Positions 16,737-25,522 of a stretch of 33,373 bases of DNA are shown here, piece by piece. The position numbers and the translations under genes were made by a program. The notes below the pieces were generated by a model that was not told where the DNA came from, did no database searches, and saw only the letters and a list, made by a program, of their open reading frames with translations. How positions within the stretch are numbered: the first letter of the stretch is position 1; each line of letters opens with the position of its first letter. Source of the DNA: an uncultured Flavobacteriaceae bacterium (GTDB lineage Bacteria; Bacteroidota; Bacteroidia; Flavobacteriales; Flavobacteriaceae); NCBI GenBank assembly GCA_947504035.1, contig CANNGA010000025.1:1-33373 (forward strand), in the 5' to 3' direction.

Positions 16737-17272
16737 GCAAAAACATGAGCTTTTTCTTGCACTTAGCATTACGTAAAGTGCTTAAATACAGGTATTTAGT
16801 TATAAAAGGACTATTTTACTCTTATTTGGTATTATTGGTATACTATCGCGGGATGGATGTATCGGCAAAAGGTGTAATATTTCTAAAATAAAACAGTGAA
16901 ATTGAGAGAAAGCTTATCTTTTGAGATAGATTTTAGTAGAGTTAATGCATTGAAAAGCAATTTAATAACATTTAATATTAAGGAGTTATAAGTATAAAAC
17001 ATTTACAATTACAAAACTTTCTTCTTTTAAATAGTGTCTATTGGCGTATTAAATGTTATGCGTATAGTGTTTAGGATATCCATAATATGTTGAACAGTAA
17101 ATTTGGAAGTGTATAGAAAACGAGAGCTGTAAATATGATTCGTGTTAATGCGCTCTGGGTTTAAAAACTTGAATAGCGTCTAAAGTGAGTTTTTATAAAA
17201 TCGGTTTCTCCTAGGTTAGAATTGGTAAAACCGTTTAGATAGATATTATGTTTTGGTTTTTTGAAGTTTGTA

Positions 17273-17300
17273 GCGCCTATTGTTTTGTACTTATAGGCGC
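17273..17300. repeat. Inverted repeat, 8-bp arms, 12-base spacer
   Basis: GCGCCTAT and ATAGGCGC are perfect arms in otherwise AT-rich intergenic DNA. No T tract follows on either side, so it is not an obvious terminator. An operator or RNA hairpin is possible. Confidence 0.45.
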
Positions 17301-17349
17301 AAATACAGTGCGTTTAATTTTAAAATAAGGTGCAATGGTATTACTTTAT

Positions 17350-17445
17350 CTAAAAAAAGCCACCATTTTCAGGAATACCCCTTGGGACATCGCCATAATT
17401 TTGGTTAATACTTCCATCTAATTTGTAATCCAGTTTGTGTAGGTT
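17350..17445 (-). pseudogene. Possible coding remnant (31 codons)
   Basis: A minus-strand open frame between two stops, without a start codon. Its translation, NLHKLDYKLDGSINQNYGD followed by VPRGIPENGGFF, looks like the C-terminal end of a real protein rather than translated AT-rich spacer. It lies just past the stop of the 126-residue secreted protein. The parent family was not recognised. Confidence 0.25.
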
Positions 17446-17465
17446 TTAAAATAAGTAGAATACCA

Positions 17466-17846
17466 TCAATTGAGTTTGATAAGTTTTAATTCAAGATCTA
17501 TTCGTCTGCTTTGCGCTTTTATAAGGGCTTTATTTTTTTTGACTTTAAGCATTTGTACATACACTTTTTGGCCTATGTATGGTGCGGCAGTGTCTTCTGT
17601 AACGTTTAGAATTTTTTCATACCTTAAAACATAACTACAGTCTGAAGTCCATTCTATAGAAGCATGAATTTCCAATCCAGTTTCTGGGTGTGTCTCAATT
17701 TGTGAGGTGAGTGTTCTAACTATTTTTTCAGGTCTTTGTTTATCTGCGTAAACAAATTCGCCAGTTTTAAATTGAGAACAATTTTTAATTTGAGAAAAAC
17801 AGCTAAGCGATAAGCTAAATATTAATATCGAAACCAATTCTTTCAT
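17466..17846 (-). CDS. Small secreted protein of unknown function, 126 aa
   Basis: A signal peptide (about 1-18, SILIFSLSLSCFS) is followed by KNCSQFKTGEFVY, a TLTSQIETHPETGLEIHASI strand pair, WTSDCSYVLRYEKIL and a basic C-terminus with KVYVQMLKVKKNKALI. The two mature cysteines could form a disulfide. The pattern fits a small flavobacterial family of periplasmic beta-rich proteins that I remember being misleadingly labelled as topoisomerase IV in some databases; nothing here supports that label. It is solitary, with long non-coding flanks. Confidence 0.72.
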   Translation of the reverse strand: MKELVSILIFSLSLSCFSQIKNCSQFKTGEFVYADKQRPEKIVRTLTSQIETHPETGLEIHASIEWTSDCSYVLRYEKILNVTEDTAAPYIGQKVYVQMLKVKKNKALIKAQSRRIDLELKLIKLN

Positions 17847-18444
17847 ATGATTGTCAACGTATTATATATGCAGTTTGTATTAAAACTAGACATAATGTTA
17901 TAAAATATAAAACCATTACATAATTTAAGTCATTGATTTACAAGGGTTATTGGTGTTTTGAGGCTGTGTTTAGTGGCGTAAATTGAGATAAATATAAGTA
18001 AAATAGTTTTTTATGTTAAAAAGAGGTTGCGTTAAATACTCTGATTATAAGTGATCTATCTTAAAATTAGGTTTGCGTATAGACGTTTTAGAATAAAAGT
18101 TAAGCAGATGTCTTTTGTTATAAGATGCATGTATGTCGTTATGTCTATTGTTATTATTTAAAAAGTACAGAAGGTTTTTAAAGCAATGAATGCAGCGTTC
18201 AAATTTGTTGTTCTAATTCTATTTATAGGGAATAATTAGGTCCTCTTTGTGGTACAAGGGGCAAACACAATCTACAGATTACGCCTCTAAATATTGTGTT
18301 GTATTGAACGTTAGAAATATAAGAGGTGTTCTATTTTGCGATACTTATAATGTTTAATAAGATTAGTACGGCCAAAATAGATAAAGCAGTTATACTGGTA
18401 TTAGATTTTTTATAGAGTTGTACTTTATGGGACTACACCAGTAA
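17847..18444. other. Long AT-rich intergenic stretch
   Basis: About 600 bases between the small secreted protein and the anti-sigma gene. I see a weak 8-bp inverted repeat (AACACAAT at 18264-18271 and ATTGTGTT at 18293-18300) and short coding-like minus-strand frames that do not join. No tRNA or terminator was recognised. Confidence 0.45.
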
Positions 18445-19254
18445 CTAAGAGGTGCTATTCACTGTACCTAATACATATAATTGATCCATTGTAGGTGTTT
18501 TACTGCCACCTAAAGGTTCTAAAGTAATACCAAAGGCTTCGCTCTTATTTGGGTTACTTATTTCGAATATTTTATTGGTATCATCACTAAAGTTTGTAAT
18601 GGTACCAAGGCTTGTTGGCGCTAGAGGTGCTAAAGTTAGAGACCATACTTGATAGACTTTACCTTTAGGAGGTTCTGGCAAACCTTCAGCATCTAAAAAA
18701 ATGCGTTGCTGGTCTTTGTCCCAATATACTTTTGCATAAGTAGCTGTAAAATGACCTTGTCCCCCTAAGTCAATTTTTGTAATGGCATCATCTCTTAATA
18801 TTGAAATTAAGCTATTCGCTTCGTTTAAATTAAGTTTGGCGTTTTCAATTTGAATTTCAAGTAATGATTGTTGGGTATTAGAAATTTCAATACGAGACTG
18901 TAAGTTTTTGTTTTGCAATACCATCCAAGTTAATCCAACTCCTAATACTAGTGCTGCAGCCCAACCCGAATAGGTGGCCCAATTGTAGTTTTGTTTTTGT
19001 AAGGTAATCGTTGGAGTAATTGTATGTTCTGCGTTATTTATTTTTGTTTTTATGGATTTTAAAAGGTGTTGTGTTTTACCGTGAGAGGTTGCAGCTGTTA
19101 AAGCAACCACAGCGCCCTCAATCTCTAAAACCTCTTGTAATAGTTCAGGGTATTTTTGTAGAAGAGCATATACTTCTGCATTTTCTTTTTCAGAAAGCGC
19201 TCCAGCAACATAAAGTTCTAGGATTCCAGATGATATGTAATGATTCTTGTCCAT
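18445..19254 (-). CDS. Anti-sigma factor, RskA-like C-terminal domain
   Basis: A 269-residue membrane protein. The cytoplasmic N-terminus (about 1-90, SGILELYVAGALSEKENAEV) is the helical sigma-binding region; it lacks the His-x3-Cys-x2-Cys zinc motif of ZAS anti-sigmas. One membrane helix lies at about 94-113 (YSGWAAALVLGVGLTWMVLQ), then a coiled-coil-like stretch to about 152. The periplasmic C-terminal domain (about 160-269) has AKVYWDKDQQRIFLDAEGLP, GKVYQVWSL and FGITLEPLGGSKTPT, hallmarks of the RskA C-terminal family. It starts three bases after the stop of the ECF sigma gene, so they are translated together. It should hold the sigma factor inactive until an envelope signal. Confidence 0.9.
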   Translation of the reverse strand: MDKNHYISSGILELYVAGALSEKENAEVYALLQKYPELLQEVLEIEGAVVALTAATSHGKTQHLLKSIKTKINNAEHTITPTITLQKQNYNWATYSGWAAALVLGVGLTWMVLQNKNLQSRIEISNTQQSLLEIQIENAKLNLNEANSLISILRDDAITKIDLGGQGHFTATYAKVYWDKDQQRIFLDAEGLPEPPKGKVYQVWSLTLAPLAPTSLGTITNFSDDTNKIFEISNPNKSEAFGITLEPLGGSKTPTMDQLYVLGTVNSTS

Positions 19255-19257
19255 AAG

Positions 19258-19788
19258 TTAACGCAGTACTATAGCCCTTAATGATTTAATACAACTTCTA
19301 TTTCTTGTTTTAACGGTACCTATTGGTATCTCAAGCGTCTCAGAAGCTTCACTTTGCGTAAAGCCTTTAAAATATAAGAGATCGATAATAGCTTTACAAG
19401 TTTCGGTGAGTTGCTCAACAAACTTTTTTATGCCAATAGCATCGGTGGTATGCTCTAAACGGTCATGCCCTGCAATGGTATCTACGAAAGAATCGGTACT
19501 AAGGTTTTGTTTTTCTGTTTTATAGCCTTTAGAACGAACAGTATCTATAGCCGCGTTACGCGCAATATTTAAAATCCAAGTAAAAAAGCGTCCTTTTTGT
19601 TTTGAATACGAATCTGATTTTTGCCAAATTTTCACGAAAACATCTTGCATAACTTCTTCTGCGACATCGTGTTTTTTTACAATATTAACAATAACACCAT
19701 GTATGCTATGGTGGTACATCTCATAGAGTTTTTCAAAAGCCTGAATATCTTTGGCTTTAAACTGTTCAACAAGCTTTTCTAAATCCAT
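19258..19788 (-). CDS. ECF-type RNA polymerase sigma-70 factor
   Basis: A 176-residue two-domain sigma factor. Region 2 (about 20-85) has EKLYEMYHHSI, DVAEEVMQDVFVKIWQKSD and the RFFTWILNIARNAAIDTVRS segment that melts and reads the -10. Region 4 (about 120-172) has CKAIIDLLYFKGFTQSEASE and a helix-turn-helix IPIGTVKTRNRSCIKSLR for the -35. The pairing with an RskA-like anti-sigma three bases downstream places it with SigK-like ECF groups. The regulon is unknown; envelope genes such as the DUF4331 operon are candidates. ECF sigma genes are often autoregulated, but I saw no clear matching promoter upstream of it. Confidence 0.93.
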   Translation of the reverse strand: MDLEKLVEQFKAKDIQAFEKLYEMYHHSIHGVIVNIVKKHDVAEEVMQDVFVKIWQKSDSYSKQKGRFFTWILNIARNAAIDTVRSKGYKTEKQNLSTDSFVDTIAGHDRLEHTTDAIGIKKFVEQLTETCKAIIDLLYFKGFTQSEASETLEIPIGTVKTRNRSCIKSLRAIVLR

Positions 19789-19840
19789 GACGTATTAATA
19801 TAGAGCTTCTAAATTAAGCATTAATTTTATAAGTTAAAGT

Positions 19841-20077
19841 TTACCCTTCGTAAACTTGACCGCGATGCGGTTTTAAAGCATCGCGAACAGGCTTCATGAG
19901 GTCTTCAGGAACAACCATATAGGCGATGGTATGCATATCGTTAAACGTTTGGATACCAGTGTTGTTTAAAGGCAGTTTTTCTAGTGTGATGTATTCCTTT
20001 AAGTGAATTTCATGGTGCGTCGCAATTTTCTTGGCATCAGGGCCACGAAAATCCCATATCAATTTTAGTTGTCGCAT
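19841..20077 (-). CDS. Conserved hypothetical protein, 78 aa
   Basis: A short soluble protein: QLKLIWDFRGPDAKKIATHHEIHLKEYITLEKL in outline, then MHTIAYMVVPEDLMKPVRDALKPHRG. It looks like a ferredoxin-like alpha/beta fold with several histidines. I have the impression that near-identical proteins are common in flavobacteria without an assigned role. It ends 52 bases before the ECF sigma gene in the same direction and may be co-transcribed with it. It is divergent from the PPIase operon, 119 bases away. Confidence 0.7.
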   Translation of the reverse strand: MRQLKLIWDFRGPDAKKIATHHEIHLKEYITLEKLPLNNTGIQTFNDMHTIAYMVVPEDLMKPVRDALKPHRGQVYEG

Positions 20078-20196
20078 GTCTTAATGTTTTCACCCCAAAG
20101 GTCTTAAAATTAGTTTTAAAGTTTAAAATAAAACCACTTTATTTGCGTTAGCTAACACAAACTAATTTAAACCATAAATTATAATATACATTATCT

Positions 20197-22146
20197 ATGA
20201 AATTGAAATTATTTTTTCTGCTTGCTGTATTAAATCTAAGCATATCAGGAATAGCTCAAACCAAAGCGAAAGAAGTTCTTTTTAAAGTTGAAGATGAACC
20301 CGTGTATATGTCTGAATTTATTAGAGTATACACTAAAAACTTAAATTTAGTTCAAGATGAGAGTCAAAAAGACGTTGATGAATATTTGAAATTATTCACG
20401 AACTATAAGTTAAAGTTAAAAGCGGCAAAAGCTAAGGGGTTCGATCAAAAAGAAACTTACAAGAAGGAGCTAGATAAGTATCGAAAGCAGTTGACTAAAA
20501 ACTATATGACAGATCATACCGTTACAGAGGCTTTGATACAAGAAGCCTATGATAACATATCTACAGATGTTAAAGCGAGTCATATCTTAGTCCGTTTAAA
20601 AGATAACGCCAGTCCAAAAGATACTTTGGCTGCTTTTAATCAAATAAAAGCGCTTAGAGCAAGAACCCTTAAAGAAGGTTTTGATGTTGTAAGTAAAGCA
20701 ATTCATAATGGTGAAACGCTTTTTGGCGAATCGTTAGGCTGGTTTACAGGATTTAGAATGGTATATAATTTTGAGAAAGTAGCTTTTAATACGCCAAAAG
20801 ATAGTATTTCTCAACCTTTTAAAACACGTTTTGGGTACCATATTCTTAAAGTGGAAGAAAAGCGTAAATCCAGAGGAAGTTGTACTGTGAAACACATTAT
20901 GATTAGTAAATCTAAGGATAGTGCTTCTGTAGCTAAAACGAGAATAGAAGAAATTTATAAGAAAATAGAACAAGGTGAAGAGTTTGAAGCTTTAGCGAAA
21001 CAGTTTTCTGACGATAAAAATTCAGCGTCACGAGGGGGGCTAATTCAAGAGTTTTCCAGTGGCGATTTAAGTGTCCCAGAGTTTGAAGATGCAGCATTTG
21101 CTTTAGAGCATAAAGGTGATATTTCTAAGCCCTTAGAAACTAATTTTGGATGGCATATTATAAAATTAGAAAAATCTACGCCAGTAGGCTCTTTTGAAAC
21201 GCTTAAATCAGAATTGGAGAAAAAGGTAAAACGTGATGCCAGATCTCAGCTTATTGAAACGGCCTTAATCGATAGATTAAAAACAAAATACAATGTAGAG
21301 TCAAAGCCAGAGGGCTTAAGCTATTTTACATCTATATTAACAGAGGCCTATTATGAAGGAAATTGGAGTTTACCAGAAGACTTTAAAGGAGATGCTGTTT
21401 TAATAAAATTAGGAAACGAAACGGTTTCTAATACAGAGTTTGGAGAATTTTTAGCAAATAATAAGAAGAAAAGAGCACCTAAAGACACCTTTGAAACTAG
21501 CGTTGAAAATGCGTATGAGCGCTTTTTGGAACAGAAATTAAAGACTGTAGAAGAACGTAATTTAGAATTTGAAAACGAAGAGTTTGCAAATATTTTAACC
21601 GAGTACAGAGAAGGTCTTTTATTATTTGATTTAATGGAAAGTACCATTTGGGAAGCTGCAAAAACAGATTCTACACAAATTAAAGCGTATTTCGAGACGA
21701 ATAAAGAGGATTACTTTTGGCCTAAACGAGTTAAAGCTGAAGTGGCTTCGGCATCTCATAAAAAAGTCATAAAAAAAGTGGCGCAGTTAATGCAAAATGG
21801 GGTGTCTGCAGAAGCTATAAAAAAACAGATAAATAGTAACGGCGCTGTAAATGTTATTTTTACTACAGATACCATGGCAGCAGGGCACCAGGCTTTACCA
21901 AAGGCTTTTGAATTGAAAAAAGGGGTTTCTAAAGTCTATAAACATAACAAAGGTTATGTTGTCGCTAAGGTTGAAGAAGTGTTTCCTAAAACCTTTAAAA
22001 CCTTTGATGAGGTTAAAGGTATTGTGATGAGCGATTACCAAAATCATAAAGAAGCCATGTGGTTAGAAGACTTGAGAAGCACCTATAAAGTAGTTGTTAA
22101 TCAAGAGGTCTTAAAAAAAGCTAAAGCCCAAATTAAAAAATTATAG
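20197..22146 (+). CDS. Periplasmic peptidyl-prolyl isomerase with two parvulin domains
   Basis: A 649-residue protein. Signal peptide at about 1-20 (SISGIAQ). A SurA-like N-terminal helical region (about 21-120, YKLKLKAAKAKGFDQKETYK) is followed by parvulin domain 1 at about 126-222 (KASHILVRL ... RFGYHILKVEEKR) and domain 2 at about 230-326 (VKHIMISKS ... QFSDDKNSASRGG ... FGWHIIKLE). About 320 further residues contain another helical chaperone region without a clear parvulin signature. It should help fold outer-membrane proteins in the periplasm. First gene of a four-gene operon; its stop overlaps the next start by one base (TAGTG). Confidence 0.9.
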   Translation: MKLKLFFLLAVLNLSISGIAQTKAKEVLFKVEDEPVYMSEFIRVYTKNLNLVQDESQKDVDEYLKLFTNYKLKLKAAKAKGFDQKETYKKELDKYRKQLTKNYMTDHTVTEALIQEAYDNISTDVKASHILVRLKDNASPKDTLAAFNQIKALRARTLKEGFDVVSKAIHNGETLFGESLGWFTGFRMVYNFEKVAFNTPKDSISQPFKTRFGYHILKVEEKRKSRGSCTVKHIMISKSKDSASVAKTRIEEIYKKIEQGEEFEALAKQFSDDKNSASRGGLIQEFSSGDLSVPEFEDAAFALEHKGDISKPLETNFGWHIIKLEKSTPVGSFETLKSELEKKVKRDARSQLIETALIDRLKTKYNVESKPEGLSYFTSILTEAYYEGNWSLPEDFKGDAVLIKLGNETVSNTEFGEFLANNKKKRAPKDTFETSVENAYERFLEQKLKTVEERNLEFENEEFANILTEYREGLLLFDLMESTIWEAAKTDSTQIKAYFETNKEDYFWPKRVKAEVASASHKKVIKKVAQLMQNGVSAEAIKKQINSNGAVNVIFTTDTMAAGHQALPKAFELKKGVSKVYKHNKGYVVAKVEEVFPKTFKTFDEVKGIVMSDYQNHKEAMWLEDLRSTYKVVVNQEVLKKAKAQIKKL

Positions 22147-22997
22147 TGTTCAATAAATCTCTCATAATACTGCTTATTTTAGCCGTTACATCTTGTAATA
22201 TTTTTCGAGATGAAGACGAAAGAATCCCAATAGCAAGGGTTGGTGATAATTATTTGTATAACGAAGATTTAAAAGATGTTCTTTTAAATGGCTTGTCTAA
22301 AGAAGACAGCAGTTTAGTTGTTCAAAATTTTATAACGAAATGGGCGACACAGCAGCTGTTAGTCGATGGCGCAAAACTTAATTTAAGTGCGCATAAACAA
22401 TACGGATTTGACAAACTGGTCGTGCAGTATAAGAACGACCTTTATAGTAAAGCCTATTTGGAAGCATTAGTCAATAAAAATTTAGATACTGTTGTAAAAC
22501 AAGAAGACGCTAAAATATATTACGAAGCCCATAAAGATGTGTTTAAACTAAATGAAGAACTTATTAAATTGAGATACATTCATCTTGATGCAGATATGAT
22601 TGATTTTAACACGATAAAAACACGTTTTGTAAATTTTAATGAAAAGGATAAACAGGTTTTAGATTCCATGTCTATTCAGTTTAAAACCTATTCACTTAAC
22701 GATTCTATTTGGGTAAGATTAAATCAAGTTGTTGCTAAAATTCCAAGTGTAAATTCAAGTAATAGTAGAGAACTGTTAAAAAAATCTAATTTTATACAAC
22801 TCAAAGATTCATTAGGAGTATATTTGATGCAAATTAAAGATGTGTTATTACGCAATGAGACCGCGCCTTTAGCATATGTAAGGCCAACAATTAATCAAAT
22901 CGTAATCAACAAGCGTAAGTTAGAGCTCATTAAAAAATTAGAAAAAGATATTACAAAGGATGCTATTAAAAACAAACAATTTGAAATATACAATTAA
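22146..22997 (+). CDS. SurA/PpiC-like lipoprotein without a recognisable parvulin core
   Basis: A 283-residue lipoprotein starting with GTG that shares its first base with the preceding stop codon. The lipobox is LAVTSC with Cys17. Residues 25-130 form a SurA-N-like helical region (RVGDNYLYNEDLKDVLL, then NFITKWATQQLLVDGAKLNL). The following part (about 130-250) sits where a parvulin domain would be and keeps KLRYIHL and YLMQIKDVL strands, but lacks the usual HI-L and FG-H-I motifs. I infer a chaperone with a lost isomerase site. It overlaps the next gene by 38 bases, so the operon is tightly coupled. Confidence 0.82.
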   Translation: MFNKSLIILLILAVTSCNIFRDEDERIPIARVGDNYLYNEDLKDVLLNGLSKEDSSLVVQNFITKWATQQLLVDGAKLNLSAHKQYGFDKLVVQYKNDLYSKAYLEALVNKNLDTVVKQEDAKIYYEAHKDVFKLNEELIKLRYIHLDADMIDFNTIKTRFVNFNEKDKQVLDSMSIQFKTYSLNDSIWVRLNQVVAKIPSVNSSNSRELLKKSNFIQLKDSLGVYLMQIKDVLLRNETAPLAYVRPTINQIVINKRKLELIKKLEKDITKDAIKNKQFEIYN

Positions 22998-24423
22998 GTT
23001 AGTATTAGTTGTTTTTCTGATATTGCCAACAGTTTCATTAGTAACTGCTCAGGAAATTATAGATGTGCCTGAAGTTGCTAAAAGTGTACAAGAAGACACA
23101 ACTGTTAGCGTTGATTCGGTATCAAAATTCAAGAAAATAAAAGTAGATGGTGTTGCCGGAGTCGTGGGGGAATATATTGTTTTGAATTCAGACATTGATA
23201 AAGAATTATTACAACTTAAAGCCTCTGGAGTAGACACTGAAGAGATTACAAATTGCCAGATATTTGGAAAGTTATTAGAAAACAAACTTTATGCACACCA
23301 TGCCATTCAAGATAGTATTGCTGTTTCTGATGCTGAAGTAAGACGACAAGTCGATTACCAATTACAACAATTTTTAGGACAGGTAAACGGAGATATAAAT
23401 CGTTTGTTAAAGATTTACAATAAGGATAGCGAAGAAACACTGCGCGATGAAATGTTCAAAACGAACAAAGACCTTATGTTATCACAGCGTATGCAAGCGA
23501 AGGTAATTCAAGATATAGAGATTACACCAGAAGAAGTACGTCAGTTCTTTAATAAAATACCAAAGGAAGAGCGTCCTAATTTTGGAACAGAGTTAAAGGT
23601 GGCACAAATTGTTGTTGAACCCAAAGTATCGCTTGCAGAAAAAGAAAAGATTAAAGATCAATTAAGGCAGTATAAGGCCGATGTAGAAGAAAATGGAGCG
23701 AGTTTTAGATCGAAAGTTATCTTATATGGTCAAGATCCAGGGATTAAACAATCGGGTTATAAATATACGCTTAATCGAAAGAAACCAAGAATGGTAAAAG
23801 AGTTTAGAGAGGTTGCTTTCGCCTTACAAGAAGGTGAAATATCTGAACCATTTGAAACCGATTTTGGATTTCATATCGTTCACTGCGAAAAAATAAGAGG
23901 ACAAGAATACGATATAAGTCATGTCTTGTTAATTCCTCAAGTGTCTACAGCATCTATAAAAAATGCCAAAGAGAAGATCGAAAAGGTAAGAGCAAAAATT
24001 GAAGCAGGAGAAATTACTTTTGAAGCAGCAGCAAGAGAAGTAAGTGATGAAAAGGAAACGCGATTAGATGGCGGGAAATTGATAAACCCTGAAACGCAAG
24101 ATTATAATTTTGAACTTACAAGAATGGATCCTGAATTGTATTCTCAAATACAAAATTTAAAAGAAGGAGAAATAAGTCAGGTATTGTCTGAAAGGGATAG
24201 AACGAATAAGTTGAAATTTAAATTACTTACTGTTTCTGATAGAGTAGAAGATCATGAAGCTAATTATGCAAAAGATTTTTTAAAAATAAAAGCCTTAGCA
24301 TTAAATGAGAAAAAGATTAAAGCCATAGAAAAATGGCAAGCAGAGAAAATTAATGATACTTATATAAAGATTTCTGGAGGAATGCGATCTTGTGAGTTTT
24401 CTAGTAACTGGTTAAAAAAATAA
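22960..24423 (+). CDS. surA: SurA-like periplasmic peptidyl-prolyl isomerase
   Basis: A 487-residue protein. ATG 22960 lies inside the preceding gene; a TTG at 22981 would give a more compact signal peptide, and both starts leave KYTIKLVLVVFLILPTVSLV as the export signal cleaved near residue 30. The SurA N-terminal domain (about 60-200) begins DGVAGVVGEYIVLNSDID and includes VDYQLQQFLGQVNGDINRLL. Parvulin 1 is at about 211-311 (LKVAQIVVEP ... DFGFHIVHCEK) and parvulin 2 at about 317-417 (YDISHVLLIPQ ... VSDEKETRLDGG). Layout matches E. coli SurA, the main chaperone for outer-membrane beta-barrels. The MoxR gene follows five bases later. Confidence 0.88.
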   Translation: MLLKTNNLKYTIKLVLVVFLILPTVSLVTAQEIIDVPEVAKSVQEDTTVSVDSVSKFKKIKVDGVAGVVGEYIVLNSDIDKELLQLKASGVDTEEITNCQIFGKLLENKLYAHHAIQDSIAVSDAEVRRQVDYQLQQFLGQVNGDINRLLKIYNKDSEETLRDEMFKTNKDLMLSQRMQAKVIQDIEITPEEVRQFFNKIPKEERPNFGTELKVAQIVVEPKVSLAEKEKIKDQLRQYKADVEENGASFRSKVILYGQDPGIKQSGYKYTLNRKKPRMVKEFREVAFALQEGEISEPFETDFGFHIVHCEKIRGQEYDISHVLLIPQVSTASIKNAKEKIEKVRAKIEAGEITFEAAAREVSDEKETRLDGGKLINPETQDYNFELTRMDPELYSQIQNLKEGEISQVLSERDRTNKLKFKLLTVSDRVEDHEANYAKDFLKIKALALNEKKIKAIEKWQAEKINDTYIKISGGMRSCEFSSNWLKK

Positions 24424-24428
24424 TATAA

Positions 24429-25382
24429 ATGTCTGACGTCGCCGCAGTAGAACAGTTTGTAAAAAAATATAAAGATTTAAAGGAAGAGATAGCAAAAGTC
24501 ATTATAGGGCAGGATGCTGTCGTGAATCAAATTTTAATCTCTGTTTTTTCTGGAGGACATTCCCTATTAATAGGAGTGCCAGGGCTTGCCAAAACATTAA
24601 TGGTAAATACTATAGCGCAAGCATTAGGTTTAGATTTTAAACGCATTCAGTTTACACCAGATTTAATGCCTAGTGATATTTTAGGAAGTGAGATTTTGGA
24701 TGAAGACCGTAACTTTAAATTTATTAAAGGCCCAATCTTTGCAAATATTGTTTTAGCCGATGAGATTAACAGAACGCCTCCAAAAACTCAAGCAGCCTTA
24801 TTAGAAGCTATGCAAGAGCGCGCTGTAACTGTAGCAGGACACCACTATAAATTAGATTTGCCTTATTTTGTATTGGCCACTCAAAATCCTATAGAACAAG
24901 AAGGCACATACCCTTTACCAGAAGCGCAGTTAGACCGTTTTATGTTTGCCATTAATTTAGAATACCCATCGTTCGAGGAAGAAGTTGAAGTTGTAAAAGC
25001 GACAACTACAGATGCAAAGGTGAAAGTTAAAGCTTTATTTTCTGCAGAAGATATTACACAGTATCAAAATGTAATTAGAAGAATTCCTGTAGCAGACAAT
25101 GTTATTGAATATGCCGTGAAAATGGTTGGAAAAACGAGGCCAAATGGAACAACAGTAACCGATTTGGTGAAAAAATATATAGACTGGGGAGCAGGGCCAA
25201 GAGCTTCACAAAATTTAATCCTTGCGGCAAAAACACACGCTGTGATTAATGGTAAATTTTCTCCAGATATAGAAGATGTTCAGGCTGTAGCAATTAGTAT
25301 TTTAAGACACCGAATCATTAAAAATTATAAAGCCGAAGCCGAAGGGGTCTCAGAACAAGAACTTATAGAAAGTTTGTTTTAA
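24429..25382 (+). CDS. MoxR family AAA+ ATPase
   Basis: A 317-residue cytoplasmic ATPase, the usual MoxR length. Walker A is GVPGLAKT (49-56), Walker B is IVLADE (107-112) followed by INRTPPKTQAALLEAMQE, sensor 1 is in YFVLATQNPIEQEGTYPLPE, and the C-terminal lid has GAGPRASQNLILAAK. MoxR proteins act as chaperones that mature or activate partner complexes, often with von Willebrand A-domain proteins; none is encoded here, because the next gene is convergent. It is last in the SurA-like operon, starting five bases after the preceding stop, and is followed by a strong terminator. Confidence 0.95.
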   Translation: MSDVAAVEQFVKKYKDLKEEIAKVIIGQDAVVNQILISVFSGGHSLLIGVPGLAKTLMVNTIAQALGLDFKRIQFTPDLMPSDILGSEILDEDRNFKFIKGPIFANIVLADEINRTPPKTQAALLEAMQERAVTVAGHHYKLDLPYFVLATQNPIEQEGTYPLPEAQLDRFMFAINLEYPSFEEEVEVVKATTTDAKVKVKALFSAEDITQYQNVIRRIPVADNVIEYAVKMVGKTRPNGTTVTDLVKKYIDWGAGPRASQNLILAAKTHAVINGKFSPDIEDVQAVAISILRHRIIKNYKAEAEGVSEQELIESLF

Positions 25383-25413
25383 TAAGAAACTTTCAAATCA
25401 TCACACTAAAAAA

Positions 25414-25447
25414 GGAGTATGCTTTACTTAAGCATACTCCTTTTTTT
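25414..25447. terminator. Bidirectional terminator between MoxR and the beta-propeller lipoprotein
   Basis: A perfect 11-bp stem (GGAGTATGCTT / AAGCATACTCC) with a 5-base loop is flanked by six A on the left and seven T on the right. It would stop transcription from both convergent genes. Confidence 0.92.
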
Positions 25448-25522
25448 ATCGTTAGAAACAATCTCTTACAAGGCATAATTAAGAAAAATTGAATTTATGA
25501 TGCTTACGTAATTTTAAAGAGT

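Larger units (their letters stand above)
16692..17465. other. Intergenic region upstream of the GH5-beta-helix gene
   Basis: About 770 bases. It contains a candidate promoter for the GH5 gene near 16729, an inverted repeat at 17273-17300, and a short coding-like minus-strand fragment at 17350-17445 that may be a gene remnant. The rest is AT-rich and shows nothing I recognise. Confidence 0.5.

Noticed and set aside
17466-17846. Label as DNA topoisomerase IV
   Set aside because: I recall this label being attached to similar small proteins. The product is a 126-residue secreted protein with no topoisomerase motif.
18241-18300. Weak hairpins and an 8-bp inverted repeat in the gap before the anti-sigma gene
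   Set aside because: The stems are short or imperfect, loops are long and no T tract follows, so neither a terminator nor a riboswitch can be supported.
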